Below are positions 19,269-28,460 of a DNA stretch of 64,000 bases, piece by piece (the first letter of the stretch is position 1; the number at the start of each line of letters is the position of its first letter). The stretch is from Helicobacter didelphidarum (GTDB lineage: Bacteria; Campylobacterota; Campylobacteria; Campylobacterales; Helicobacteraceae): NCBI RefSeq assembly GCF_003364195.1, contig NZ_NXLQ01000002.1, positions 1 through 64,000 on the forward strand. Reading direction: 5' to 3'. Below the pieces are notes generated by a model, which made no database searches, was not told the DNA's origin, and saw nothing but the letters and a program-made list of their open reading frames with translations. Both the position numbers and the translations under genes were made by a program.

Positions 19269-21512
19269 ATGTATTTTGCACAATATTTTATAATTTATCC
19301 GATTTTTATCTTAGGTATATTTGTAATGGTTGGTTGCAATCAAGGAATAACTCACATAAAAACACAAAATCATACACCAATAAATAGTGAAAAAGTAAAT
19401 TATAATAACCAATCCCAAAATTTTCAAATTTCACAAATGGAACCAGTCAGAGAATCTTTTGACACAAATACAACGCCAGAAACACCTCATGATACAACAA
19501 ATAAAAATCAAAATACTATTAGCGTAAATAAAGATTCAAAACAATTTTCCCAAGCAACACAACTCGTAAATACAAAACAAGATTCTAAAATACATTCAAA
19601 AAATACAAAAAATCAAATACAAAATAGCCAGCAAGAAATCATGTTCTCATATATATCTCAATCAAAAAATCAAAAAGAGCAAAAGATAGCACAGCAACAG
19701 ATAAAAAAACAGAAGCAAAATGACAAAAAAAATGAAAAAAATCAGTCTTCAAAAATTTTAAAACAAAATAAGAATGAATCAACAAAGAAACAACATACTC
19801 CACAAGAATCATCGCTACTTACGACACAAAATAAACCACAAAATTCTCAAGCACAACAAAGAAATAATATTACAACAAAAGTAGATTCGCAAAAACAAAC
19901 AAATATGAATCCCATAATTAATGAATTTTTTAAAAATCAAGAATATATAAAATACATAACACAATTTATACAAAATAATACCCTTACAGAAATCCTTACG
20001 CAAAAAAATACAAATCTTGATAAAAATCAAGCCAAAGAAACCAAACCTACACAAAACTCCAAGAAAAAAGATAAACAAGAAAACACAATTTCTAAACAAC
20101 CTTTAGAATCTACTCCGACACAAAATCTTCAAATGGCTAAAAATACACATCAAATACTTATAGGTCAAAAAGAAAATACAGAATCTAATGTGCATAATGC
20201 AACACAGAATGAAATCAACATGAAATCCCCCAAAAATTTAAATGAATCAAATAATACAACAACGCAACAAGATTCTGGGACCACAAAATCAGACAATCAA
20301 CAAGCTACACAGATTCAAAAAAAATCAACTACTTCTACTAAAAAAGACATAAAAATTTATTTTCCAAAAAGCAAAAATGAACTTAAAAAACTTGTTGATG
20401 ACGCAAAAATTACCTTGGGACACATTGACACAAGCCTAATTACTGATATGAGTGGGCTTTTTAAAAATACAACAAGGGAAGACTTTAGTGGTATAGAATC
20501 TTGGGATGTCAGCAAGGTTGAGAATATGTATAGTATGTTTGATAAAGCAAAACACTTTAATCACCCAATTCATACTTGGAATGTTGGGAAAGTGAAAAAT
20601 ATGGATTTTATGTTTGCTGATGCGATTAGCTTTAATCAAAATATTAATAGCTGGGATGTGCGAAATGTCGAATCAATGAACGGTATGTTTTCTCATGCAT
20701 TTGAATTTAATCAACCATTAAATAATTGGGATATGAAAAATGTCAAATATGTCAATGCAATGTTTTGGGGAGCAGAGTACTTTAATCAATCATTAAATGA
20801 ATGGAACACACAAAGTATTGTAAGTATGCGAGAAATGTTCTGGGAGGCAAAATCATTCAATCAACCTCTTGATAAATGGGATACTTCTAATGTTGAAAAT
20901 ATGAGCTATATGTTTCATGATGCGATTAGCTTTAATCAAAATATTAATAGCTGGGATGTGCAGAGAGTAAAAAATATGCAGAGTATGTTTGAAAATGCAC
21001 AAAATTTTAATCAACCATTAAGTGATTGGAATGTTGGGAAAGTTGAAAATATGAAAAATATGTTTAAAAATGCACAAAATTTTAATCAACCATTAAGTGA
21101 TTGGAATGTTGGGAAAGTGAAAGAAATGAAAGCTATGTTTGAAAATGCAAAGAATTTTAATCAACCTATCAATTCATGGGATGTGAGACGTGTAAGCAGT
21201 ATGAATGCGATGTTTAAAAATGCAACTGCATTCAATCAACCTCTTGATAAATGGGATACTGAAAATGTATGGAATATGAGTGAAATGTTTGCTAATGCAC
21301 AAAATTTTAATCAACCTTTGCGTTTTTGGCGTGTAAGTGATGTGCAATACATGGATAATATGTTCGAGAATGCAAAGAATTTTAATCAATCTCTTGATTA
21401 CTGGGCTGTTGGGAGCGTAAAAAGCATGCGAAATATCTTTAAAAATTCTGGTATGCACAATCTTCCAAATTGGGCAAAAGGTAAAAATAACCCATATCTT
21501 GATTCAAAATAA
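19269..21512 (+). CDS. BspA-like surface lipoprotein with DUF285 repeats
   Basis: A lipoprotein of about 747 residues. The leader ends in MVGC, a plausible lipobox. Roughly residues 30-380 are a low-complexity linker very rich in Gln, Asn, Lys, Ser and Thr. The C-terminal third holds about thirteen 25-residue units of the form MFxxAxxFNQxLxxWDVxxVxxM, the DUF285 (BspA-like leucine-rich) repeat known in mycoplasmas, Bacteroides and epsilonproteobacteria, often in adhesins. I chose the ATG at 19269 because GAAGAGGA precedes it by six bases. Neighbouring repeat units are nearly identical in DNA, so copy number may vary. Probably displayed on the cell surface through the linker. Confidence 0.85.
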   Translation: MYFAQYFIIYPIFILGIFVMVGCNQGITHIKTQNHTPINSEKVNYNNQSQNFQISQMEPVRESFDTNTTPETPHDTTNKNQNTISVNKDSKQFSQATQLVNTKQDSKIHSKNTKNQIQNSQQEIMFSYISQSKNQKEQKIAQQQIKKQKQNDKKNEKNQSSKILKQNKNESTKKQHTPQESSLLTTQNKPQNSQAQQRNNITTKVDSQKQTNMNPIINEFFKNQEYIKYITQFIQNNTLTEILTQKNTNLDKNQAKETKPTQNSKKKDKQENTISKQPLESTPTQNLQMAKNTHQILIGQKENTESNVHNATQNEINMKSPKNLNESNNTTTQQDSGTTKSDNQQATQIQKKSTTSTKKDIKIYFPKSKNELKKLVDDAKITLGHIDTSLITDMSGLFKNTTREDFSGIESWDVSKVENMYSMFDKAKHFNHPIHTWNVGKVKNMDFMFADAISFNQNINSWDVRNVESMNGMFSHAFEFNQPLNNWDMKNVKYVNAMFWGAEYFNQSLNEWNTQSIVSMREMFWEAKSFNQPLDKWDTSNVENMSYMFHDAISFNQNINSWDVQRVKNMQSMFENAQNFNQPLSDWNVGKVENMKNMFKNAQNFNQPLSDWNVGKVKEMKAMFENAKNFNQPINSWDVRRVSSMNAMFKNATAFNQPLDKWDTENVWNMSEMFANAQNFNQPLRFWRVSDVQYMDNMFENAKNFNQSLDYWAVGSVKSMRNIFKNSGMHNLPNWAKGKNNPYLDSK
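20437..21450 (+). repeat. Array of 75-bp DUF285 coding repeats
   Basis: About thirteen 75-base units. A 44-base block at 20618-20661 recurs exactly at 20918-20961, and a 52-base block at 20992-21043 recurs exactly at 21067-21118, one unit apart. Such identity points to recent duplication or conversion between units. Confidence 0.85.
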
Positions 21513-21663
21513 CCACAACAATTTAGTTCCTTATTCATAAAATAATCATTTGAAATCTGAAAATATAAAGATACATGTTTTAAGAGTTATACACAATAAT
21601 AAAGTATATTTTGTAACATTATAGTTGATATATATAGAATTAAACTACAATTAGTTTTTATAT

Positions 21664-21672
21664 TGTTATAAT
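21664..21672 (+). promoter_or_regulatory. Extended -10 promoter
   Basis: TGT followed by TATAAT, an extended -10 element, 29 bases upstream of the ATG at 21702. Confidence 0.55.
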
Positions 21673-21701
21673 CTTGTATTTTTTAATGAAAAGAGGTGCA
21701 G

Positions 21702-22628
21702 ATGATAAAGCTTTATAAATCGTTGTTCTATCTTGGTTTATTCATATTCTTTTTAAGCTTTATTGCTAGTGATTTAGGACAACAAGCTAACTTTTGGGGT
21801 GTTGCTGCATTCTTTATACTTGTATCTACTTTCTTAGAATTTTCAATCAAAAGACAAAGTAAAAAAGTAAGAATAGTTTTATTCTCTTTAGGAATATTCT
21901 TTTTCTTTGGAATCCTTTATGATATATATATATATATATATATACCAAATTCAGAAAACTTCTTTCTAGGTATCTCTTTTTTATCATTACTACCTTGTTT
22001 GTTGTATAAAGTAAGGGGTGTTTGGAAGTCAAGACAAAAGAACAATGATTATAATATCGTATCAGCACATTATATCTCTCATACAATAAAAAGTAAGCGT
22101 GATAAAATAAAGCTAGCTATGCAGTGTATAAAAACAAAAACATATCTTGATAATATAGATAAATTTTATCTTTATGAATTAGTCATAAAAGATTGTTATA
22201 CAAAAAAAGATACAACACTTTTGCAACATTATTTCAATGAATATAGAAATGATTTAGATAGTTATGTAGAATCTTTTAAAAATGTTGAAATTTATAAACA
22301 AATGATTCTTAAACTTCAAAACAAAGAATTAGATAATACAGCAATAGCAAGATTTTCACATTTTAACGATTTAGAGAATTGGGATTTATCTAAATTTAAA
22401 GAGTTTGAAACATATTGTGATATGTCTAAATTCTCATTACAAGACTTTGAAGCAATAGATATATATTTAAAATTTTTAGGCAATACACAAGAAGCTATAC
22501 ATATATGTGAGTTAGCAAAAAGTATCTATAAAAATAATAGTAACTTTGGAGATTTAGAATCACAAAGACTTAGTAAATACAATAAAAAAATACAAGATAT
22601 TGAGAAAAAAATAAATGAAAACTCTTAG
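21702..22628 (+). CDS. Hypothetical membrane protein with cytoplasmic helical domain
   Basis: About 308 residues. Four hydrophobic helices occupy roughly residues 5-110, followed by a charged helical domain rich in Lys, Asp and Tyr with no recognised family. The helix 3 region contains an (AT)n run encoding alternating Ile and Tyr, so slippage of one dinucleotide would shift the frame. I chose ATG 21702 (AAGAGG five bases upstream) over the GTG at 21696. The gene end overlaps a short signal-peptide ORF, and a fragment resembling part of this gene recurs 650 bases downstream. Confidence 0.6.
   Translation: MIKLYKSLFYLGLFIFFLSFIASDLGQQANFWGVAAFFILVSTFLEFSIKRQSKKVRIVLFSLGIFFFFGILYDIYIYIYIPNSENFFLGISFLSLLPCLLYKVRGVWKSRQKNNDYNIVSAHYISHTIKSKRDKIKLAMQCIKTKTYLDNIDKFYLYELVIKDCYTKKDTTLLQHYFNEYRNDLDSYVESFKNVEIYKQMILKLQNKELDNTAIARFSHFNDLENWDLSKFKEFETYCDMSKFSLQDFEAIDIYLKFLGNTQEAIHICELAKSIYKNNSNFGDLESQRLSKYNKKIQDIEKKINENS
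21922..21944 (+). repeat. (AT)11 dinucleotide tract inside a coding region
   Basis: Eleven and a half AT units encoding part of a membrane helix. A change in unit number would cause a frameshift, making this a candidate contingency locus. Confidence 0.85.
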
Positions 22629-22740
22629 CCTTTTTCTGCTTCTCTCCTCTCTCTTATATGCTAATCCTACTAACTTTGAAGAGTCTAAAAAACTCTTAAA
22701 GATAGCATGGAAACAACATAACTTCAACACTGAATTTTAA
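22615..22740 (+). pseudogene. Truncated secreted-protein ORF (41 residues)
   Basis: Starts inside the 3' end of the upstream gene (14-base overlap) with a clear signal peptide, MKTLSLFLLLSSLLYA. It continues NPTNFEESKKLLKIAWKQH and then stops. The segment after the signal resembles the mature N-terminus of periplasmic endonuclease I-type DNases of Campylobacter and Helicobacter, from memory, but the catalytic part is absent. I read it as a 5' remnant; a genuine 41-residue peptide is possible. Confidence 0.4.
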
Positions 22741-22771
22741 AAACTATCAAATCAGTAATAAATTATGTATT

Positions 22772-22813
22772 TATGCGGTATATAAAGACAAAAACATATT
22801 CTCGATAATATAA
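22772..22813 (+). pseudogene. Degenerate partial duplicate of the upstream membrane protein gene
   Basis: These bases match 22118-22158 with a few substitutions and small insertions. The parent encodes MQCIKTKTYLDN; here the reading is MRYIKTKTYS and then a stop. It is too short and broken to be functional. Confidence 0.55.
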
Positions 22814-22891
22814 AATCATACTATGACAATATCAGAACTACCTTAAAACTTTTAAAATAGTTCTCAAAGAATATAAATGTTCACAAAATTT

Positions 22892-24184
22892 TTACTTGCC
22901 AACATATACTTGTCTTGGACGAGTAATTCTTACTGATGGATTTTTTACATGCTCTATTAAGTTAGCACACCAACCAGGCATTCTACCCAAAACAAATATT
23001 GGGGTAAAAAGCTCTGTTGGAATCTTTAATGCAGTAAGAATAATGCCACTATAAAAATCAACATTTGGATAAAGTTTGCGTTCAATGAAATAACTATCGT
23101 TTAATGCAACTTCTTCTACTTTTTCCGCTATTTCACTCAAACGCATGTCCATTTTGATACCTCGTTTGTTCAAATCATCTTTGAGTGCCTTAAGTGTTTT
23201 TGCACGTGGATCATAATTCTTATACACACGATGCCCAAATCCCATCAATCTAAAAGGATCATTTTTATCTTTTACCTTTGCAATATACTTATCAACATTT
23301 TTAACATCGCCTATTTCATTTAGTTGCTTTAACACAGCTTCATTTGCACCTCCATGTGCGGGTCCCCAGAGTGCAGCGATGCCAGCGGAAATAGCAGCAT
23401 ACGGATGCACACCAGTCGAAGCAACATTACGAACAGTTGTTGTTGAAGCATTCTGCCCATGCTCTGCATGAAGAGTTAGAATCTTATCAAGTGCTTCAAT
23501 TTCTACTGCTTGGATTCCCTGTTCTCCATGTAGAGTTTGTTTAAATTTGCCATGAGGATAACCACGCAACATATATAAAAAATTCTCAACATAACTCTTT
23601 GAAATATCGGGTTCAATAAAAGGTGCACCAACACTATGTCGATAGCAAAAAGCTACCATTGTAGAAGTTTTAGCAATAATCCTTCTTGCCATTGTTTGAT
23701 AATCATCTTCATCGCCCATTTCTTTGTGGTCATAATATAAAGTTGCTAATATGCTCACAAGTGCCGATAAAGTTGCCATTGGATGCGATTTATCTGGAAA
23801 AGCATTAAAAACACTTTTTAATCTTTCATGCAAAAAACCCCTATGTCGCAGTTCGAGATCAAATTCATTAGATTCTTTGTCGTTCTTTGGTAGTCCTTCT
23901 TCTGCAATAAGTAATCGACATACATCTGTAAATTTATATTTCGCTACCAAATCTTGGATTGGATACCCTTTATACAACAGTTCTCCATCTTTTCCATTAA
24001 CAAAACTAATTGTAGATTCACAACCAGCAGTGCTACCATAACCGGGATCATAAGAAAAAATCTTTGCGGTGTCAAAAAGTTTACTAAAATTAACCGCCTT
24101 TGGTCCTCTTGTGCAAGGTATCAAATCAAACTCAAAACTCTCATTTGTGCTATTGTTTATTAGCGTAACAGATTCTTTTGCCAC
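22892..24184 (-). CDS. gltA: Citrate synthase
   Basis: Condenses oxaloacetate and acetyl-CoA at the entry to the citric acid cycle. Type II citrate synthase features include [15 protein letters not shown], the [12 protein letters not shown] segment with a catalytic His, and [17 protein letters not shown] prefer a GTG start at 24184 (430 residues), since AAAGGA lies six bases upstream and the H. pylori protein starts at the same point from memory; a TTG at 24208 would add eight residues. The gene appears monocistronic. Confidence 0.96.
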   Translation of the reverse strand: MAKESVTLINNSTNESFEFDLIPCTRGPKAVNFSKLFDTAKIFSYDPGYGSTAGCESTISFVNGKDGELLYKGYPIQDLVAKYKFTDVCRLLIAEEGLPKNDKESNEFDLELRHRGFLHERLKSVFNAFPDKSHPMATLSALVSILATLYYDHKEMGDEDDYQTMARRIIAKTSTMVAFCYRHSVGAPFIEPDISKSYVENFLYMLRGYPHGKFKQTLHGEQGIQAVEIEALDKILTLHAEHGQNASTTTVRNVASTGVHPYAAISAGIAALWGPAHGGANEAVLKQLNEIGDVKNVDKYIAKVKDKNDPFRLMGFGHRVYKNYDPRAKTLKALKDDLNKRGIKMDMRLSEIAEKVEEVALNDSYFIERKLYPNVDFYSGIILTALKIPTELFTPIFVLGRMPGWCANLIEHVKNPSVRITRPRQVYVGK

Positions 24185-24476
24185 ATTATATCCTTTAAAA
24201 GTAGTCAATCTAGTGTTATAATATTACAAGAAATTCACTAGAATATACTCATTTTATCTTGTTATTTTGATTTTGTCTAGTTATTATGTATTATTTTTGT
24301 GCAATTCCTATTATGTTACAAAAATTCTAGCAAAGAAATAGACTTAGCGATTGGTAATTTTTTATGATAAAAAATTGTCGCACAATACAGAACAGCATAA
24401 AACATTGTAGCGACAAGAAAGGAGGTTAAAACATCAATTTAAAATTTAATACTATAAAGGAAAGAAAAATAAAAAG

Positions 24477-24551
24477 TGGCTCCGGATGCAGGATTCGAAC
24501 CTGCGACCAAGTGGTTAACAGCCACCTACTCTACCGCTGAGCTAATCCGGA
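24477..24551 (-). tRNA. tRNA-Asn (GTT)
   Basis: On the minus strand the 7-bp acceptor stem TCCGGAT/ATCCGGA, the D-arm segment AGCTCAGCGGTAGAG and the T-arm GGTTCGAATCC are present, with CCA encoded at the 3' end. The anticodon loop CTGTTAACC gives anticodon GTT. Total 75 bases. Confidence 0.97.
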
Positions 24552-24807
24552 ATACAATTACTAATATGTTGTATATTGTAACTTATGGCTACAATAAAAA
24601 TAGAACTATATCGTTATTTTTTTTAAAAGTCAATACTTTTTAGTAAAAATCATAGTTTTATGCTTTTATTTCAAAATTTCTCCTATAATTCTACTTAATA
24701 CAAAACCTTATGGGAGATTAAAAATGTTTTATTTCAGGTTGTTGAAATAACCTTTGACACCTCTACAAACAAAATAATATACCTTATAGTAACTGCTTTT
24801 GCTTTTC

Positions 24808-26262
24808 TTATGAAGAGGAATCGTGGGATATTGTATGAGGATTTTTTTGATTTTCCTTTTTGATAGAATCTGGCAAGCAAAGATTCTGCATTAAAGGTTG
24901 CATTATCTCTTCATCTCCTTGTGTGTATAATTTTGACATTAAATTATCAAGATTACGCACATAGCTCGCCATTGATCCCTTACCACGCAGTTGAGTATTC
25001 GCATCACTATAGGCACTTTTTGCACTCTCCAATGCTCTCTCTATTTTGTCCATATTTTTTGTAAAATTATCAAATTTCCTTATGAGTTTCATGCATTCAT
25101 CAAGAATTCTATAAATATTTTTATCTTTCGCTTCATTGCTCCAAATATGATGAATGAGACGTAAAATTACCATAAGTGTAGCAGGTGAAGAAAGAATAAT
25201 ACCTTTTTGATACGCTTCTAAAAAAAGATTCATATTTTCTTTTAACAGCAAATTATATGCACCCTCGATTGGCATAAACATAATCACGAAATCAAGCTTA
25301 CCACCAACGATATAATTTTGATACTGCTTGCTTGCAAGAGACTTAATATGATTTTTCACACTTTCAATATGTTCATTAAGAAATATATCAGAATCTGTTT
25401 CATTCACAAGTTTTTCGTATGCACTCAAACTTACTTTGGAATCCACAACAACAAAGCGATCATTAGGAAGTTGTATGACTATGTCTGGACGCAGATTCTG
25501 TTGTAATTCATTCTTAATATTGAATTGAGTAAAATATTCACGATTCTTTTGTAATCCACTCTTTTCAAGCAATCTCTCCAAAATCACTTCGCCCCATTGC
25601 CCCTGCATTTTAGAATCTCCACGCATAGCATTTGCAAGATTACTTGCATCTTGCGAAACCTGCAAACTCATATCACGCAAATGTTTAATCTCTTCTTTTA
25701 ATGCAATCTGTTTTTCACTATGCTCTTTTGTATTTTGTGCTATTTCATGTTTAAAACGAATAATCTCCTCATGCAGTGGCTTAAGGCTTGTGTGTTGCTG
25801 TTCTTGGAATTGCTTACTTTTTTCCTCTAAAAGCTCGTTACTTAAATTACGAAAAGCCTCTTTCATTAAAACTTCTTGCTTCTCTCTCTCTGTGCGTAAT
25901 ATTTCTTGAATCTCTTGTTGTTTTTGAATTATTTGGAATTGAAATTTTTGCTCTTGTTCATTTAGTGATTCTTGTATTTTTTTTTCATACTCATTTTTTA
26001 GTATTGTTATTTGAGAATCTTTTGCAAGAGATAAAGATTCTAACTCTTTTATCTTGTCTTGCAATGTTGTTTCAAAATATTCATTTTTCAATCGAAGCTC
26101 TTGAATCTTAAGATTATATTCATTCTCTTGCTTTGTGCATTGAAACTGAATATCATGGAATTGCTGTTGAAGTGCGTTAATATATCTTTTTTGCATTATA
26201 ACCCGCAGGAAAAAAAATCCTGCAAGGATACCAAAGATTCCAAGTAAGGCATAGAGAATCAT
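24808..26262 (-). CDS. rmuC: DNA recombination protein RmuC
   Basis: RmuC family proteins limit inversion at short inverted repeats and have a nuclease-like fold. The 484-residue protein has an N-terminal membrane helix (about residues 2-20), a long coiled coil (about 25-200) and the RmuC domain (MQGQWGEVILERLLE near 228, DVVVQLP-like and VVDSKVSLSAYE near 270-285, DFVIMFMPIEGAY near 330). It is 18 bases upstream-adjacent to the next minus-strand gene and may share its transcript. Confidence 0.9.
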   Translation of the reverse strand: MILYALLGIFGILAGFFFLRVIMQKRYINALQQQFHDIQFQCTKQENEYNLKIQELRLKNEYFETTLQDKIKELESLSLAKDSQITILKNEYEKKIQESLNEQEQKFQFQIIQKQQEIQEILRTEREKQEVLMKEAFRNLSNELLEEKSKQFQEQQHTSLKPLHEEIIRFKHEIAQNTKEHSEKQIALKEEIKHLRDMSLQVSQDASNLANAMRGDSKMQGQWGEVILERLLEKSGLQKNREYFTQFNIKNELQQNLRPDIVIQLPNDRFVVVDSKVSLSAYEKLVNETDSDIFLNEHIESVKNHIKSLASKQYQNYIVGGKLDFVIMFMPIEGAYNLLLKENMNLFLEAYQKGIILSSPATLMVILRLIHHIWSNEAKDKNIYRILDECMKLIRKFDNFTKNMDKIERALESAKSAYSDANTQLRGKGSMASYVRNLDNLMSKLYTQGDEEIMQPLMQNLCLPDSIKKENQKNPHTISHDSSS

Positions 26263-26280
26263 TGACGATTTTCCTTTTCT

Positions 26281-27516
26281 TTATTCATTACGTAAAACTT
26301 GTAAAACATCAATTTTACTTGCTTTTTTTGCTGGATAATATGATGAAATACACACGATTACACATGCTCCAATAATTGTCCATAACAAATCACTCCATAA
26401 TAACTCCACAGGAAGCTTTGATGTGCCATACACATCAGCTGGAATTGAGATAATATCAAAAGTTTTGAGAATCCAAATAACAATAAATGCACCAACAACA
26501 CCAAAAACAATACCACCTCCACCAATCACACTCCCAAGACGAAAAAATATTGTTTGGACATGCTTCTTGCTCGCACCAAGAGAAATGAGTAATGCAATTT
26601 CCTTTCTTCTATTCATTACAACCATTAGTAAAGAACTAATAATATTTAAACTTGCCATTAGGATAATGAGCATAAGCACAAGAAATAAAGCTTTTTTCTC
26701 TAATTCCATTGCAGAAAAGAAATTCCCATTTTGTTCCCACCAACCTTCTGCACTTGCGTATATTTCTTCTTTGGTTATATCTGTATATTCTTGTAAAGCT
26801 TCTCGAATAGATACAATATCTTTCATTGGACTTTGTGAAAAAATATGGAATCCATCATATACGATCTTTTGCAACCCTCGTATTGCACGTATTGCCTCAA
26901 AAGAAGTATAAATGATGGAATTATCATAATTTCTCAAACCACTTGAGAAAGTGCCATCAATACTAAATTTTTTCATCTTTGGTGTGAGTGCTAAGCCGGT
27001 AGGTGCAAGATCAGTAAAAATCAATGTGATTTTTTCATCTTTTGCAAGGTGAAGCGTATAGTAAAGTGCCTCGCCTAAAACTGCACCAAATGGATTATTG
27101 ATATCTTGAATTGCTTTACTCTTTTCTAATACAGAATTTACTAACTTTTCCCTTTCAAGATCAACACCATAAATGACAAGCGGAAACATTTCTGAGTTCA
27201 TACGCACGACAGCTTGAGTTTGCATGTATGGACTTATTTTCAGGTTTGGAAATTTTTTCTCTAGAAATTCATAAAGATTTGGATTTAAACCACGACTAGA
27301 AGTTGAAAAAATCGTAATAGGATAGTTCATAATGAAAAGCTTATGCTCAAATTCTTTTATCATACCATTCATAATGCTCATAGCCACCAAAAGCACCATA
27401 ACACCGACACCGACACCTAAAAATGCTAAAATGGCTGTAATAGAGATAAAAGGTTGTGTTTTATCAAATTTCAAATAATGCCGCAAAATAAAGGAAGTAA
27501 GACTTCTCTTTTTCAT
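26281..27516 (-). CDS. LolC/LolE-family lipoprotein-releasing permease
   Basis: A 411-residue ABC transporter permease with an N-terminal helix, a large periplasmic MacB-like domain (about residues 45-250) and three C-terminal helices of the FtsX type. The ISITAILAFLGVGVGVMVLL and MNRRKEIALLISLGAS segments are typical of LolC/E. Epsilonproteobacteria usually have one such permease, likely working as a homodimer (LolF-like) with LolD to extract lipoproteins for outer-membrane delivery. The LolD ATPase gene is not in this window. Confidence 0.85.
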   Translation of the reverse strand: MKKRSLTSFILRHYLKFDKTQPFISITAILAFLGVGVGVMVLLVAMSIMNGMIKEFEHKLFIMNYPITIFSTSSRGLNPNLYEFLEKKFPNLKISPYMQTQAVVRMNSEMFPLVIYGVDLEREKLVNSVLEKSKAIQDINNPFGAVLGEALYYTLHLAKDEKITLIFTDLAPTGLALTPKMKKFSIDGTFSSGLRNYDNSIIYTSFEAIRAIRGLQKIVYDGFHIFSQSPMKDIVSIREALQEYTDITKEEIYASAEGWWEQNGNFFSAMELEKKALFLVLMLIILMASLNIISSLLMVVMNRRKEIALLISLGASKKHVQTIFFRLGSVIGGGGIVFGVVGAFIVIWILKTFDIISIPADVYGTSKLPVELLWSDLLWTIIGACVIVCISSYYPAKKASKIDVLQVLRNE

Positions 27517-28103
27517 AAAAATCCTTTTAAAGAATAATTTTATATTGTTGAGTGTTTGTTCCCTTGGGAAATAAAATTTTTATGTAAAAATACTCTAAAA
27601 ATAATATTATACCCAAAATAAAGGAATGAAATAGTAAGATTCCAAAAACAGCATACCTTGATGACTGATTTTAAAGTAGTTGTTTAGAAATATAGAATCT
27701 AAGTCTTTATTAGATTGAGATTCTGATAGCTTACAATAACTACAACACTAACCATGGGTAAGAATAGATTTATATAATTTGCTATAAAAAATATTAATAA
27801 AGTAATGGGCAAAGCATAAATTGATGATTTATTGATTTATATTGTTAAAAACTAACAATTATAGAATGTTATACCACGACATAGAAAAATAATAATCATA
27901 GCAACAACAAAGTTTCTTTAGTAACCAAATTAACACACAGAATCTTTCTATGCAATAAACTATATTCTGGTAATAATAAATCCATAATTTAGAATTAGGA
28001 TTTTAGGATAGATAATGAGATTTTTGCAAAAAATATTCAAGAAATTAGCCGTTAGAAAATATTTTTACACTTAATTTAAAAAATATAAATTCAGAAAAAT
28101 TTA
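27517..28103. other. Intergenic region with no supported gene
   Basis: About 590 AT-rich bases between the lolC/E-like gene start and the feoA stop. All frames are broken. I see no tRNA, strong hairpin or repeat. The promoter for the lolC/E-rmuC pair should be at its left end. Confidence 0.5.
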
Positions 28104-28331
28104 TTATCTTAGCTCTATCTCAATACACTGTGCCTCACCTCTTCTTAAAGCTATTTGTGTGCCATATACACTAATACTATATGTATTATGCATTGCGGAA
28201 ATATGCTCAAGCGTAATCATATTACCCTCATAGATTCCCATGGAATAGAATCTTTGTAATAAATCCTCATCTTGACAACAAATTCCTTTAATATAATATT
28301 GATTTCCTTTTGCAGAATCGATTAAAGTCAT
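28104..28331 (-). CDS. feoA: FeoA domain protein
   Basis: A 75-residue SH3-like FeoA protein, thought to regulate the FeoB ferrous iron transporter. The segments LLQRFYSMGIYEGN (about residues 24-37), ISVYGTQIALRRGEAQCI fit the family. FeoB is not adjacent in the window. It is divergent from hisC, with about 130 bases between the start codons. Confidence 0.85.
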   Translation of the reverse strand: MTLIDSAKGNQYYIKGICCQDEDLLQRFYSMGIYEGNMITLEHISAMHNTYSISVYGTQIALRRGEAQCIEIELR

Positions 28332-28405
28332 TTTCTTAACTCCATTATAAATTTGATAAAAAATTACAAAATAGTAACAGAAAAATATAAATTCTCAATC
28401 TTATA

Positions 28406-28414
28406 TGCTACAAT
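28406..28414 (+). promoter_or_regulatory. Extended -10 promoter for the hisC-fliFGH-hisA run
   Basis: TGC followed by TACAAT, an extended -10 element, 46 bases upstream of the hisC ATG. Confidence 0.45.
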
Positions 28415-28460
28415 ACCTAATTTATTCTCAATACTTAAGAAAATCTTAATAGGATTACAA

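Noticed and set aside
24600-24807. Possible ncRNA in the spacer next to tRNA-Asn
   Set aside because: No conserved fold or recognisable RNA family could be seen.
26423-26911. Open frame antisense to the LolC/E-like permease
   Set aside because: It mirrors conserved coding sequence on the other strand and has no recognisable domain.
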